Shown here: positions 42,912 to 56,700 of the stretch, piece after piece | Numbering within the stretch: the stretch's first letter is position 1 | Layout: each line of letters starts with the position of its first letter | From: Chitinophaga rupis | Lineage (GTDB): Bacteria; Bacteroidota; Bacteroidia; Chitinophagales; Chitinophagaceae | Assembly (NCBI RefSeq): GCF_900109685.1 | Contig: NZ_FOBB01000002.1 | Location: 1,420,085-1,484,084 of the forward strand | Length of the DNA stretch: 64,000 bases | Reading direction: 5' to 3' | Notes under the pieces: model-generated | Databases searched by the model: none | What the model was told of the DNA's origin: nothing | The model's input: the letters and a program-made list of their open reading frames with translations, nothing else | Made by a program: the position numbers and the translations under genes

Positions 42912-43721
42912 ATGATCGTTTTTCCCAATTGCAAAATAAATTTAGGCTTACACATCCTACACCGCAGGGCCGATGGCTTTCATGACCTGGAAACCATCTT
43001 TTATCCTGTACAAATAAAAGATGCGCTGGAAGTATTAGCCCATGGGGAGCTGCACTTTAACAGCAGTGGTATCACCGTGCCCGGTAATGCTGCTGATAAC
43101 CTGTGCTTGAAGGCCTGGCATTTATTGAAAAAAGATTTTCCGGACCTGCCTGCTGTAAATATTCACCTGCATAAGCATATTCCCATAGGAGCCGGTCTGG
43201 GCGGCGGTTCTGCAGATGCTGCCTTTATGCTGCAGCTGCTGAATGATAAGTTCCGTTTAGAATTATCCGCAACCCAATTAATAAATTATGCCGCACAGCT
43301 GGGAAGCGATTGCGCTTTCTTTATCCCTAACCAGCCCTGTTTTGCAACCGGCCGTGGTGAAGTGTTGCAGCCTTTGGACCTGGACCTGAGCGGGTATTCC
43401 ATGTTATTAGTGCATCCTGGTATTCATGTAAATACCGGTTGGGCATTCGGGCAAATTACACCGCAGCAGCCGGAGCTATCGCTGCAGGAAAGCATTCTGC
43501 AGCCGGTAACTTCCTGGAAAGATCTTATTACAAATGATTTTGAAGCGCCGGTGTTCAGCGCGCATCCCATATTAAGGGAAATAAAAGAGCAGTTATATGA
43601 AGCAGGGGCTTTATATGCAACAATGAGTGGCAGCGGATCTGCCATGGTGGGCATTTTTGGCAAAAACAAAATAGCCGGCATCCTGTGGGACGCCAGCTAT
43701 CGCGTATTTGAAATAATCTGA
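42912..43721 (+). CDS. ispE: 4-diphosphocytidyl-2-C-methyl-D-erythritol kinase
   Basis: A 269-aa GHMP kinase of the MEP isoprenoid pathway. It starts MIVFPNCKINLGLHIL, has DGFHDLETIFYPV, the ATP-binding glycine loop PIGAGLGGGSADAAFML near residue 92 and the C-terminal MSGSGSAMVGIF. The ATG at 42912 is preferred to the longer frame, whose extra residues come from the CCATGG repeat spacer. It converges on rplT. Confidence 0.97.
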   Translation: MIVFPNCKINLGLHILHRRADGFHDLETIFYPVQIKDALEVLAHGELHFNSSGITVPGNAADNLCLKAWHLLKKDFPDLPAVNIHLHKHIPIGAGLGGGSADAAFMLQLLNDKFRLELSATQLINYAAQLGSDCAFFIPNQPCFATGRGEVLQPLDLDLSGYSMLLVHPGIHVNTGWAFGQITPQQPELSLQESILQPVTSWKDLITNDFEAPVFSAHPILREIKEQLYEAGALYATMSGSGSAMVGIFGKNKIAGILWDASYRVFEII

Positions 43722-43730
43722 GTTGCGTGA

Positions 43731-44075
43731 TTACTTTACAGAAGCCACCAGGCTTTTGAAAGTTGCGGGTTCATTCATCGCTAAGTCTGCCAGTACTTTC
43801 CTGTTCAGGTCAATCTTCTTTTCAGACAGCTTGTGAATGAATTCAGAATAAGTAATACCTTCTGCGCGTACTGCAGCGTTGATACGTGCAATCCACAGCT
43901 GACGGTAATTTCTTTTCTTCAGCTTACGGCCAACATAGCTATAAGTAAGCCCTTTTTCCAATACGTTTTTGGCTACGGTATATACATTCTTTCTTTTACC
44001 GTAAAAGCCCTTCGCCTGTTTTAAGATCTTCTTCCTGCGGGCACGGGAAGCAACGGCGTTTACTGAACGAGGCAT
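43731..44075 (-). CDS. rplT: 50S ribosomal protein L20
   Basis: A 114-aa basic protein with the L20 signature: [37 protein letters not shown] and [16 protein letters not shown]. It binds 23S rRNA early in 50S assembly. It follows rpmI by 38 bp in the same operon. Confidence 0.98.
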   Translation of the reverse strand: MPRSVNAVASRARRKKILKQAKGFYGKRKNVYTVAKNVLEKGLTYSYVGRKLKKRNYRQLWIARINAAVRAEGITYSEFIHKLSEKKIDLNRKVLADLAMNEPATFKSLVASVK

Positions 44076-44113
44076 ATGCTGCTTTTTTGATCAGATTAAT
44101 AAATAAGTTATAA

Positions 44114-44311
44114 TTAACGGAGGCAAAGCAGCCGCTTTACCAGGTTCAGGTTAGCGTCACTAACCAGCGTGCTGCCTCTGAGGCTGCGTTTTCTCTTGGT
44201 AGCTTTCTTAGTCAGCAGGTGACTTTTAAAAGCCTTGTACCTTTTGATCTGTCCGCTCCCGGTCACCTTAAACGTTTTCTTCGCACGGGAATGAGTCTTT
44301 ACTTTAGGCAT
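44114..44311 (-). CDS. rpmI: 50S ribosomal protein L35
   Basis: A 65-aa basic protein ([38 protein letters not shown]). The ATG at 44311 matches the family start. It is first in an rpmI-rplT pair. infC, which commonly precedes this pair, is not upstream here; a promoter-like box lies directly upstream instead. Confidence 0.97.
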   Translation of the reverse strand: MPKVKTHSRAKKTFKVTGSGQIKRYKAFKSHLLTKKATKRKRSLRGSTLVSDANLNLVKRLLCLR

Positions 44312-44332
44312 CTTAAATACGAATTTGGTCTG

Positions 44333-44340
44333 CAAAGGTA
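44333..44340 (-). promoter_or_regulatory. putative -7 box of rpmI-rplT
   Basis: TACCTTTG on the minus strand matches TAnnTTTG, 21 bp before the rpmI ATG. The expected -33 TTTG is not at standard spacing. The leader would be very short, leaving no room for an L20-binding autoregulatory leader. Confidence 0.5.
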
Positions 44341-44780
44341 GGGAAATAATTTAAACATAACGCAGTCACTTCAAATATTTTATCCACTTCCAGATTCCCC
44401 ACTTGTCATGTGGATAACTTTTTAACACTTTTTTACAATTTTTTAGGCTTCGGTAAACAATTGACTATCAAATCCACCTTCTGCCTTTTTATGTACTAAC
44501 ACGTTTGTGTAGATGCCGTTTTGACATATACACATTTTTTATTTTCTATATTATTACTAATTTTAATTTTAAAATAGTCTCATATTTTAGCCGTATCATA
44601 TATTATTAACCGAACGATTAAGCGATGCCTATGAAACCAGTTTACACAACTCAAGAGGCCGGCCAGACAAGGAGGCAAGTACTTTTTTTGGTTGCAAAAC
44701 CCTGTAAATCAACAGCATTTTGGCGGGCTTGAACCCTTATCAAAATGATACTTTTTTCACTCAATTGGATTACAGAAAAA
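44341..44780. other. AT-rich intergenic region with two opposed DnaA-box-like sites
   Basis: TTATCCACT (44380-44388) is an 8/9 match and TGTGGATAA (44409-44417) an exact reverse-strand match to the DnaA box TTATCCACA. Very AT-rich DNA (about 44535-44615, TATATTATTACTAATTTTAA-like) follows. The region also holds the upstream part of the giant surface-protein gene, including TAC-T7-G at 44680-44690. No gene. Confidence 0.45.
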
Positions 44781-47700
44781 ATGAAAAAGCTACTAGCTCT
44801 CCTATATCTACTAATTGCCTTTACGACAGGTACTGCCATTGCGCAGACCATGAACGCGCCGGCTACTGTTTGTATTTCACCTGACGCCACTAATAAACGG
44901 TGGGCCTCCATGAGCCTCAGCGTTAGTAACATGCAGGGAACCACCTGGACCGTTTCGGTAGGTGGTGTTCCGTCTGTTGCCGGGGTGGATTATAATGTAT
45001 TATATGGCGTAGTAGGCACGTATTCAACCGGTGGCGCCCCTAACTCGGTCGGCAACCGTTCTGTTACCATTGAATTTTTGAAACCTGCCACCTATAGGAT
45101 CCGGGCAGTTATCACAAATGCTAATGGTACTACCACCACGATTAATAAAAATGTAGTGGCGGTTAACTGCCCTATGACCATTTGTAAAGGTCAGAACACC
45201 ACGATGGCTGGTTTTACGGAAGACTTTGGTCAAACCACTACCCGTATACCACTGGACCCTGCCAGGGGTACCATTGAATATATTTACCAGCCTACTGGTA
45301 GCCTGAACGATGAATATTATACGATATCCAATATATTGCAGGAACGCCCTGAATGGGATGTTTCATCGGATCACACTGGTAATACCAACGGCGCCATGCT
45401 GGTGGCTAACTCCGCCTATGATCCAAAACTATTCTATTCCCGCCGTGTAAACGGTTTGTGTACGGGTGCCGTATATAATTTCAGCGCCTGGTTCCGGAAT
45501 GCGGATGGTAAAGGTGTAATGGAAGGCGCTTGCGCAGGGGGTATGATCTATGCCGGCGTGACGTTTGAAATTGTGAACGCAACTACCAATGCAGTATTAC
45601 AGACATTTAATACATATGATGTATCTGCCCCGTTGCAGGCCAATCCCATAAACCGCGGCTGGCAGCAATATGGTGGTAGCTTTAAAACACCTCCGGGTGT
45701 GAGTGATGTTATTGTAAGGATCCGGAACAATAATCCCGGTGGCTGCGGTAACGATATTGCAATAGATGATATCGCGTTCTCTTATTGTGCTCCCTATATT
45801 TATTCATTCTTTGACGGACAAACAGACCAGCTGGGTGGCGAGTATACGATGTGTGCGGGTGCAGCCACCAATCTTACCTCTGTATACGCCCCTGCAGATT
45901 ATTTTACCAATCCTCAATATTTCTGGCAGTACAGTGATGATAACCTGACCTGGACCACCATTTCCGGTGACGGTGATGGTTTAACCGGTTCCGCTACCGG
46001 CACATTACACTTTGCAGAAGATGCATTGCTACTTCAGGGCAGCCCAACCGTGATCACGCAAAGATGGTTCCGTTTGATGATCTATGAGAACGGGAACACC
46101 ACCAGCTGTGCCCAGCCTTCGGTCCCGATAAAGGTAATATTGCTCCCCAACCCGAAAATATCGGTAGCGGGGGCGCAAATATGTATCGGCTCCAGCGCCA
46201 CGCTTACAGCGTGTTGCGGATACGATAGTTATACCTGGGACGATCCCGCAGCCACGGAAAGTGATAATATAACCGTTGCTCCCACTACCACTACTGTTTA
46301 TACTGTAACTGGTAGAAAAGACTACGGTAGTGGCCGTACCTGTTACCGTACTGCCGATGCTCCTGTAATAGTCGATGATATGCCGGTGCCCAACCTTACC
46401 ATGAGCACACCGGCCACTATCTGTTTAGGCCAGGCCGTGGATATGAGCATAGATCCGGTGAATGCAGGATATGACATCTTATGGACGCCGAATGGTGAAA
46501 CCACTACTTCTATACACGATGTTCCCACTACACCGGGATCAAAAGCATATGGCGTTACCGTAACAAATGGTACATGTTCGGTTTCTGATAGCAGAACCGT
46601 AACTGTGCGGGATCTGCCCGATGTAACTATCGGCTCTATTCCTGCCAGCTGCCGCACCAGTGGCTCCTTTACCATTCCGTACACCGGGGCTGTAAATAAT
46701 CCCACGCGTTACGATGTGGTGACCGCCCCCGGTAACCCGATGCCCGGTTTTACAGCTGTTATGAACCAGGTGCTGCCCGCCTCTCCTATTACGGTAACTT
46801 ACCCGGTAGGTACTGCGCCAGGCACTTATACCTTTAACCTGGTATTGCATAATACTACGCTGAGCTGCGACCGTACCAAACCATTCTCTGTTGTGGTACA
46901 GGCGCCTTCCACTCCTCCTACAGGTATACTGGCCGACAAAACGCAATTGTGCGTTAGCGGTACTGTTACCTTAACCGTACAAGGCGGCTCTCTGGGAACA
47001 GGCGCTGTTTGGAGATGGTATGCAGGTGCTTGCGGTGGTGCGTTTTTAGGTACCGGCCCGAGCATTACTACCGGCACCATCTCATCCACCACTACATTCT
47101 ATGTACGTGCTGAAAGCGCCGGCCCTTGCGGCAACTCTACCTGTGCCTCTGTAACGGTAACAGTATTACCGCAACCGGCAGCTGCTGCAGCAGGTCCTGA
47201 CCAGGATCATTGCGAGGTGCCTACTTTCCTGATGGCTGCTACTGCCGCTACACCGGCCAGCGCAACAGGTACCTGGAGCGTGATCAGCGCTTCTGTGCCT
47301 GTGGCTAGTATTGTTATAGCCAGCCCCACCAACCAGTCATCCAATGTAACAGTGCCCAATGGCGCTACTGCTACACTGGCCTGGACTGTGAGCAATGGTG
47401 TATGTCCTCCTACAAGTGACCAGGTAGTGCTGACCAACTATAGCAAACCTACAGTAGCTGCAGCTGGCGCCAACCAGAAACTGTGTAATGTAACATCCTT
47501 TACTATGGCGGCTAATACGGCCACCATTGGTACAGGTACATGGAGCAGGGTATATGGTACCGCCGGTACGATCACCAACCCTAACAGCCCAACCACTACA
47601 GTTACCGGCTTAACACCCGGCGACTCTATTATATTACGCTGGACCATTGCCAATGGCCCCTGTACGCCGAGCACCAGTGATGTAACATTGGTAACATATA

Positions 47701-50700
47701 AAACACCTACCGTGGCAGCCGCTGGTCCTGACCAGAAGCTGTGTAACGTAACATCTTTTACCCTGGCAGCCAACACACCGGCAGCAGGTGCAGGTTACGG
47801 TTACTGGACTACTATTTATGGTGGTAAAGCTCCGGCTAACCTGACCAGCCCCACTTCTACTATTACTGTAGTACCGGGTGATTCAATAGTACTTCGCTGG
47901 ACTATTGCCAACGGCACTTGTACGCCCAGCACCGATGATATTACACTGGTAAGCTATAAAACGCCTACCACCGCAGCTGCTGGTCCTGACCAGAAACTGT
48001 GTAACGTAACCTCCTTTACCCTGGCGGCTAACACACCGGCCGCAGGTGCAGGTTACGGTTACTGGACCACTATTTATGGTGGTAAAGCCCCGGCTAACCT
48101 TACCAGCCCCACCTCTACCATTACGGTAGTACCGGGTGACTCTATTGTACTGCGTTGGACCATTGCTAATGGCGTATGTCCGGCCAGCACTGATGATGTT
48201 ACTTTGGTAAGCTATAAAACGCCTACCACCGCAGCTGCAGGTCCTGACCAGAAACTGTGTAATGTAACTTCCTTTACCCTGGCTGCTAATGCGCCGGCCG
48301 CAGGTGCAGGTTACGGTTACTGGACCACTATTTATGGTGGTAAAGCTCCGGCTAACCTTACCAGCCCAACTTCTACCATTACAGTTGTTCCTGGTGATTC
48401 TATTATACTGCGCTGGACCATTGCCAATGGCGTATGTCCGGCCAGCACCGATGATATAACACTGGTAAGCTATAAAACGCCTACCGTAGCAGCTGCAGGT
48501 CCTGACCAGAAGCTGTGTAACGTAACCTCCTTTACCCTGGCAGCCAATACACCGGCCGCAGGTGCAGGTTACGGTTACTGGACCACTATTTACGGTGGTA
48601 AAGCTCCGGCTAACCTTACCAGCCCAACTTCTACCATCACGGTAGCACCGGGTGATTCTATTATACTGCGCTGGACCATTGCCAATGGCACTTGTCCGCC
48701 CAGCACTGATGATATAACATTAGTAAGCTATAAAACACCTACTGTGGCAGCCGCTGGTCCTGACCAGAAGCTGTGTAACGTAACATCCTTTACCCTGGCT
48801 GCTAATACACCGGCCGCAGGTGCAGGTTATGGTTACTGGACCACTATTTACGGTGGTAAAGCTCCGACTACCCTTACCAGCGCCACCTCTGCCATTACGG
48901 TAGCACCGGGTGATTCTATCATCCTGCGCTGGACCATTGCCAACGGCACTTGTCCGCCCAGCACTGATGATGTAACATTAGTAAGCTATAAAACACCGAC
49001 TGTAGCAGCCGCTGGTCCTGACCAGAAGCTGTGTAATGTAACCTCCTTTACCCTGGCTGCCAACACACCGGCCGCAGGTGCAGGTTATGGTTACTGGACC
49101 ACTATTTATGGTGGTAAAGCTCCGAACAACCTTACCAGCGCCACCTCTACCATTACGGTAGTACCGGGTGATTCTATCATCCTGCGCTGGACCATTGCTA
49201 ACGGCAATTGTACGCCCAGCACTGATGATGTAACATTAGTAAGCTATAAAACGCCTACTGTGGCAGCTGCCGGTCCTGACCAGAAACTGTGTAACGTTAC
49301 TTCCTTTACCCTGGCGGCTAATGCACCGGCAGCAGGTGCAGGTTATGGTTACTGGACTACTATTTATGGTGGCAAAGCTCCAACCAACCTTACCAGTCCC
49401 ACTTCTGCTATTACAGTAGTACCGGGTGACTCCATTATCCTGCGCTGGACTATTGCCAACGGCACTTGTCCGCCAAGCACCAATGATGTAACATTAGTAA
49501 GCTATAAAACGCCTACTGTTGCAGATGCCGGCCCGGATCAGAAAGATTGTAATGTAACGTCCTTTACCCTGGCGGCTAATACACCGGCCGCAGGTGCAGG
49601 TTATGGTTACTGGACCACTATTTACGGTGGTAAAGCTCCGAACAACCTTACCAGCGCTACCTCTACTATTACGGTAGCACCGGGCGACTCTATTATCCTG
49701 CGCTGGACTATTGCTAACGGTAACTGTCCGCCAAGCACCAGTGATGTAACATTAGTAAGCTATAAAACGCCAACTGTAGCAGCTGCTGGTCCTGACCAGA
49801 AACTGTGTAACGTAACATCCTTTACCCTGGCGGCTAACGCACCGGCCGCAGGTGCAGGTTATGGTTACTGGACCACTATTTACGGTGGTAAAGCCCCTGC
49901 TAACCTGACCAGCCCAACTTCTACCATTACGGTAGCACCGGGTGATTCCATCATCCTGCGCTGGACTATTGCTAATGGTAACTGTCCGCCCAGCACCGAT
50001 GATATAACATTAGTAAGCTATAGAACACCAACTGTAGCAGCTGCTGGTCCTGACCAGAAACAGTGTAATGTTACTTCCTTTACCCTGGCAGCTAATACGC
50101 CAACAATCGGTTATGGTTACTGGAGCACCGTTTATGGCGGTAAAGCCCCGGCTAACCTGACCAGCCCCACTTCTACTATTACAGTAGCACCGGGCGATTC
50201 TATTATACTGCGCTGGAACATTGCTAACGGTACCTGTCCGCCCAGCACCGATGATATAACATTAGTAAGCTATGAAACGCCTACTGTTGCAGCAGCCGGT
50301 CCGGACCAGAAGGATTGTAACGTAACATCCTTTACCCTTGCTGCCAATACGCCAACAATCGGTTATGGTTACTGGTCTACTGTGTATGGTGGTAAAGCCC
50401 CGGCTAACCTTACCAGCCCCACCTCTACCATTACAGTGGCACCGGGTGATTCCATTATCCTGCGCTGGAACATTGCCAATGGCAACTGTCCGCCCAGCAC
50501 CAATGACGTAACTTTAGTAAGCTACAAAACACCTACGGTTGCTGATGCCGGCCCGGATCAGAAGGCTTGTAACGTAACCTCCTTTACCCTGGCGGCTAAT
50601 ACACCGGCAGCAGGTGCAGGTTATGGTTACTGGACCACTATTTATGGCGGTAAAGCCCCGGCTAACCTGACCAGCCCCACCTCTACCATTACGGTAGCAC

Positions 50701-53700
50701 CAGGTGATTCCATCATTCTGCGCTGGACCATTGCCAACGGTAACTGTCCGCCCAGCACCAGTGATATAACTTTAGTAAGCTATAGAACACCTACCGTAGC
50801 AGCTGCCGGACCTAACCAGAAGGATTGTAACGTAACATCCTTTACCCTGGCAGCCAATACGCCAACAATCGGTTATGGTTACTGGTCCACTGTTTATGGT
50901 GGTAAAGCTCCGGCTAACCTGACCAACCCCACCTCTACCATTACGGTAGCACCGGGCGATTCCATCATCCTGCGCTGGAACATTGCCAACGGCAACTGTC
51001 CGCCCAGCACCAGTGATGTAACTTTAGTAAGTTATTTAATGCCTACTACCGCAGCTGCTGGTCCCGACCAGAAACTGTGTTATACTACTTCCTTCACTAT
51101 GGCGGCTAACACCCCTGCTGTAAATGCAGGTACCGGCAGATGGAGCGTTGTGTATGGAACGGCTAATATTGCTACTCCTACCAGCCCCGCCTCCAATGTT
51201 ACCATTGCCCAGGGTGATTCTGTGATCCTGCGCTGGACTATTACCAATGGTAATTGTGCCGTAAGCACTAACGATGTAACGCTGATCAGCTACGAATCTG
51301 CAACCCTTGCAGCTGCTGGCCCTGACCAGAAACTGTGTAACGTAACATCCTTTACCCTGGCGGCTAATACCCCGGCCATTGGTACTGGTGCATGGAGCAT
51401 TGTATATGGTACGCCGGTTATTGCTAATCTGCTGAGCCCCACTTCTACCGTAACGGTAGCTCCGGGCGATTCAGTAGTACTGCGCTGGACTATCAGCAAC
51501 GGTTTGCTTTGTCCGTCTAATGGTGATAATGTGGTACTGGTAAGCTATGAACAGCCCACAGTGGCTGCTGCCGGTCCGGATCAGAAATTGTGTAATGTAA
51601 CTTCCTTTACCCTGGCTGCCAACACGCCAAATGTAGGCACCGGCAAATGGAGCATCTTATATGGTACGCCGGTTATTGCCAGCCTTACCAGCCCAACCTC
51701 TACCATTACGGTAGCACCGGGCGACTCTGTGGTACTGCGCTGGACCATCTCTAACGGTACCTGTCCGCCAAGCACTGATGATGTAACATTAGTAAGCTAT
51801 AAAACGCCTACCGTGGCAGCTGCTGGCCCGGATCAGAAACTGTGTAACGTAACCTCCTTTACCCTGGCTGCCAATACACCGGCAGCAGGTGCAGGTTACG
51901 GTTACTGGACTACTATTTATGGTGGTAAAGCTCCGGCTAACCTGACCAGCCCAACTTCTACGATTACAGTTGTTCCTGGTGATTCTATCGTACTGCGCTG
52001 GACCATCGCCAACGGCGTATGTCCGCCCAGCACCAGTGATGTAACTTTAGTAAGCTATATAACGCCTACGGTTGCAGCTGCCGGCCCGGATCAGAAGGAT
52101 TGTAACGTAACCTCCTTTACCCTGGCTGCCAACACACCGGCCGCAGGTGCAGGTAACGGTTACTGGACCACTATTTATGGTGGTAAAGCTCCGGCTAACC
52201 TGACAGATCCGGCATCTACCATTACAGTAGCACCAGGTGATTCTATTATCCTGCGCTGGACTATTGCTAATGGTACCTGTCCGCCGAGCACCGATGATAT
52301 AACATTAGTAAGCTATAAAACGCCTACCACCGCAGCAGCTGGCCCTGACCAGAAGCTGTGTAACGTAACATCCTTTACCCTGGCTGCTAACGCACCGGCA
52401 GCAGGTGCAGGTTACGGTTACTGGACTACTATTTATGGTGGTAAAGCTCCGGCTAACCTGACCAGCCCCACCTCTACCATTACTGTAGTACCTGGTGATT
52501 CCATTGTACTTCGCTGGACTATTGCCAACGGTAACTGTCCGCCCAGCACCGATGATATAACATTAGTAAGCTATAAAACGCCGACTGTGGCAGCTGCTGG
52601 TCCTGACCAGAAACTGTGTAACGTAACCTCCTTTACCCTGGCGGCTAACACACCGGCCGCAGGTGCAGGTAACGGTTACTGGACCACTATTTATGGTGGT
52701 AAAGCTCCGGCTAACCTGACCAGCCCAACTTCTACCATTACGGTAGCACCGGGTGATTCCATTATCCTTCGCTGGACTATTGCTAACGGCACCTGTCCGC
52801 CAAGCACTGATGATGTAACATTGGTAAGCTATAGAACACCGACTGTGGCCGCAGCAGGCCCTGACCAGAAACTGTGTAACGTAACCTCCTTTACCCTGGC
52901 TGCTAACACACCGGCCGCAGGTACAGGTAACGGTTACTGGACCACAATTTATGGTGGTAAAGCTCCGGCTAACCTGACCAGCCCAACTTCTACCATCACG
53001 GTAGCACCGGGTGATTCTATTATACTGCGCTGGACCATTGCCAATGGTACTTGTCCGCCCAGCACCGATGATATAATACTGGTAAGCTATAAAACACCTA
53101 CCGTGGCAGCTGCTGGTCCTGACCAGAAACTGTGTAACGTAACCTCCTTTACCCTGGCGGCTAATACACCGGCCGCAGGTGCAGGTAATGGTTACTGGAC
53201 CACTATTTATGGTGGTAAAGCTCCGGCTAACCTGACCAGCCCTACTTCTACCATTACAGTAGCACCGGGTGACTCTATTATCCTGCGCTGGACTATTGCT
53301 AACGGTAATTGTCCGCCGAGCACCGATGATATCACACTGGTAAGCTATAGAACGCCGACTGTGGCAGCCGCTGGCCCTGACCAGAAACTGTGTAATGTTA
53401 CTTCCTTTACGCTGGCCGCTAACACACCGGCCGCAGGTGCAGGTAACGGTTACTGGACCACCATCTACGGTGGTAAAGCTCCGGCTAACCTGACCAGCCC
53501 CACCTCTACCATCACGGTAGTACCTGGTGATGCCATCGTACTGCGCTGGACCATTGCTAACGGCACTTGTCCGCCGAGCACCGATGATATAACGCTGGTA
53601 AGCTACAGGATGCCGACAGTAGCAGCCGCTGGTCCTGACCAGAAACTGTGTAACGTAACATCCTTTACCCTGGCAGGTAACACGCCAACCGTGGGTACCG

Positions 53701-56700
53701 GCAGGTGGACCGTAATATATGGTACTGCCACTATCAACACCCCCACCAGCCCGGCTTCTACGGTAACCGTAGCTGCAGGTGACTCTGTGGTGTTGCGCTG
53801 GACTATCTCTAACGGTACTTGTGTACCCAGCACAGATGATGTGATACTGGTGAACTACAAGACGCCGACAGTAGCCGCAGCAGGCCCTGACCAGAAACTT
53901 TGTAATGTAACCTCCTTTACCCTGGCAGGTAACACGCCAACAGTAGGTACAGGCAGATGGACCGTGGTTTATGGCACACCAGCCATTACCAACCCGCTGA
54001 GCCCCACATCGACTGTAACGGTAACCCCGGGTGATTCCGTAATACTGCGCTGGACTATCACGAATGGTACCTGTGCGGCTTCTATGGACGATGTAACACT
54101 GGTAAGCTACGCGCAGCCGACCATTGCCGCAGCAGGTGTTGATCAGAAACTGTGTAATGTAACCTCCTTTACCCTGGCTGGTAATACACCAACAGTAGGT
54201 AAAGGTGTGTGGACTAAAATATATGGTAACCCGGTTATCGCAAATCCGAACAGCCCGACTTCTACTATAACCGTAGCTGCAGGCGACTCCGTGATATTGC
54301 GCTGGACCATTAGCAACGGTAACTGTCCGCCGAGCACTGATGATGTAACATTAGTAAGCTACAAAACAGCCGCTCCTGCCCTTGCAGGCCCGGATCAGAA
54401 AATGTGTAACGTAACCTCCTTTACCCTGGCTGCCAACACACCAAGTGTGCCTACAGCTAAAGGTACCTGGAGCATTATTTACGGTACACCGGTAATTGCT
54501 AATCTTACCAGCCCAACCACCACAGTAACGGTTGTACCTGGCGACTCTGTAATACTGCGCTGGACCATTACCAACGGTACATGTCCTGCCACCAGTGACG
54601 ATGTAGTATTAGTAAGCTACCGTCAGCCGACTATTGCAGCAGCAGGTGCAGATCAGAAAATGTGTAACGTAACATCCTTTACCCTGGCAGGTAATACGCC
54701 GACCGTGGGTACCGGCAGGTGGACAGTAATATATGGTACTGCTACCATCGCCGCTCCTACCAGCCCAACCTCTACGGTAACGGTAGCTGCGGGTGATTCC
54801 GTGATCCTGCGCTGGACTATCAGCAACGGTAACTGTCCTGCCACCAGTGACGATGTAGTACTGGTGAATTACAGAACACCGGCTATAGCCAATGCCGGTC
54901 CTGACCAGGATATGTGCAGCAATACCACCAGCTTTACCATGAGGGCCAATGCACCGGGTGTGACCGGCGCAGTAGGCACCTGGACCATTGTAAGCGGTAC
55001 TGCTACTATTGCAGACATTCATAATCCAACAACCACAGTAACGGTAGCCGTGGGTAATACGGTAACCCTGCGCTGGACCATCACCAACGGAACCTGTGCT
55101 ATGACCAGTGATGATGTGGTGATCGCTAACCGCAACCTGATAACAAACAATACCATCAGCGCCGATCAAACAGTATGTTTAACAGAAACACCGGCCGCTT
55201 TAACCGGCACTACGCCTACCGGCGGTAATGGTACCTATACCTACCAATGGCAGAGCAGCACCACAAGCGCTACCGCTGGTTTTGTGAGCATACCGGGCGC
55301 CACTGCCGCAACTTATGCACCGGGCCTGTTAACACAGGATACCTGGTACAGGAGAGTAGTAACATCCGGCTTCTGCGCCAGTGTAACCAGCAATGCAGTG
55401 AAGATAACAGTGATAAACAAACCGCCGGTAGTAACCTTTGTGCCTGGCCCGATGACGGTAGATTGCAGAATGGGTATGGATTACACCACCCTGTTCGGTA
55501 CACCGCAGTTCAGCCACACACCGTATACGAATATGCCGCTGACGGTTACCTTCACGGATGCAAATTCCGTAAATGGTTGTACGCAGACCTTTACCCGCAC
55601 CTGGACAGCTACTGACCGTTGCGGTATGACAACCACTGCATCACAGACCATTACCGTGGTAGATAAAACTGCACCGGTGTTCACCTCTCAGAAACCTGCC
55701 GATGTAACCGTAGAATGTGATAAGATCCCGGCAGCAGTGAACCTGAATGCAGTAGATGATTGTTTCGGTAACATGTCAGTAACACCGGTTGAAACCAGAC
55801 AGGATATACCGGGTGCATGTGCGAACAACTACAAATTAATACGTACCTGGACCGCTGTAGATGGCTGTAACAACCGTGTAACGCTGACACAGACCATCAC
55901 CGTACAGGATAAAACACCGCCGGTGTTCACGAGCGCAGCTCCGAGAGATACCATCGTGAACTGTAACGCTGTACCGCCTGCAGCACCATTAACGGCTATG
56001 GACAACTGTACGCCGGGTGTTATAACAGTAACGGCTACGGATGTACGTAAGAATATACCGGGCGCCGTGTGTACGGATAACTACCAGATAGTACGTACCT
56101 GGATAGCTATGGACGAATGCGGCAACGCAGCCACCCTGGTACAGAACATTACCGTACAGGATACTACCCGTCCGGTGTTCTCAATGCCACAACCGGCAAA
56201 TGTGACCGTAGATTGTGATAAAGTGCCTTCATGGCCGGCCATCACCGCAACAGATAACTGTACTGCCAATGTACCGGTAATGACCAGCGAGCAGAAATTT
56301 GCAACGCAGCCTGCCTGCGCCGGCAACTACCGCCTGGTACGCACCTGGAAAGCAACAGATAACTGTGGTAACACCGCTACCATGACGCAGACCATTACCG
56401 TACAGGATACCACCAGACCGGTGTTCACAGTAAGGCCTCCGGCTGATACTACCGTGAATTGTGATGCGGTACCTGCACCGCCGAATAATGTGGTGGCAAC
56501 TGATGCCTGCGGTACTGTGAAGCTGAGCCGCACACAGGTACGCGAAAACATACCAGGCGCCTGCGCAAGCAACTACCGCCTGATCCGCACCTGGATAGCA
56601 ATAGACCAATGTGGTAACCAGGCTGTATGGCGCCAGGTGATCACCGTACAGGATACTACCCGCCCTGTAATTGCCGCTCCGCCTGCGGATGTGGTGCTGA

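Noticed and set aside
46343..55890. Many minus-strand open frames inside the giant repeat gene (for example 54609-55169)
   Set aside because: They recur with the repeat unit and follow its composition, have no family-like motifs, and are antisense shadows of one continuous 4573-codon gene.
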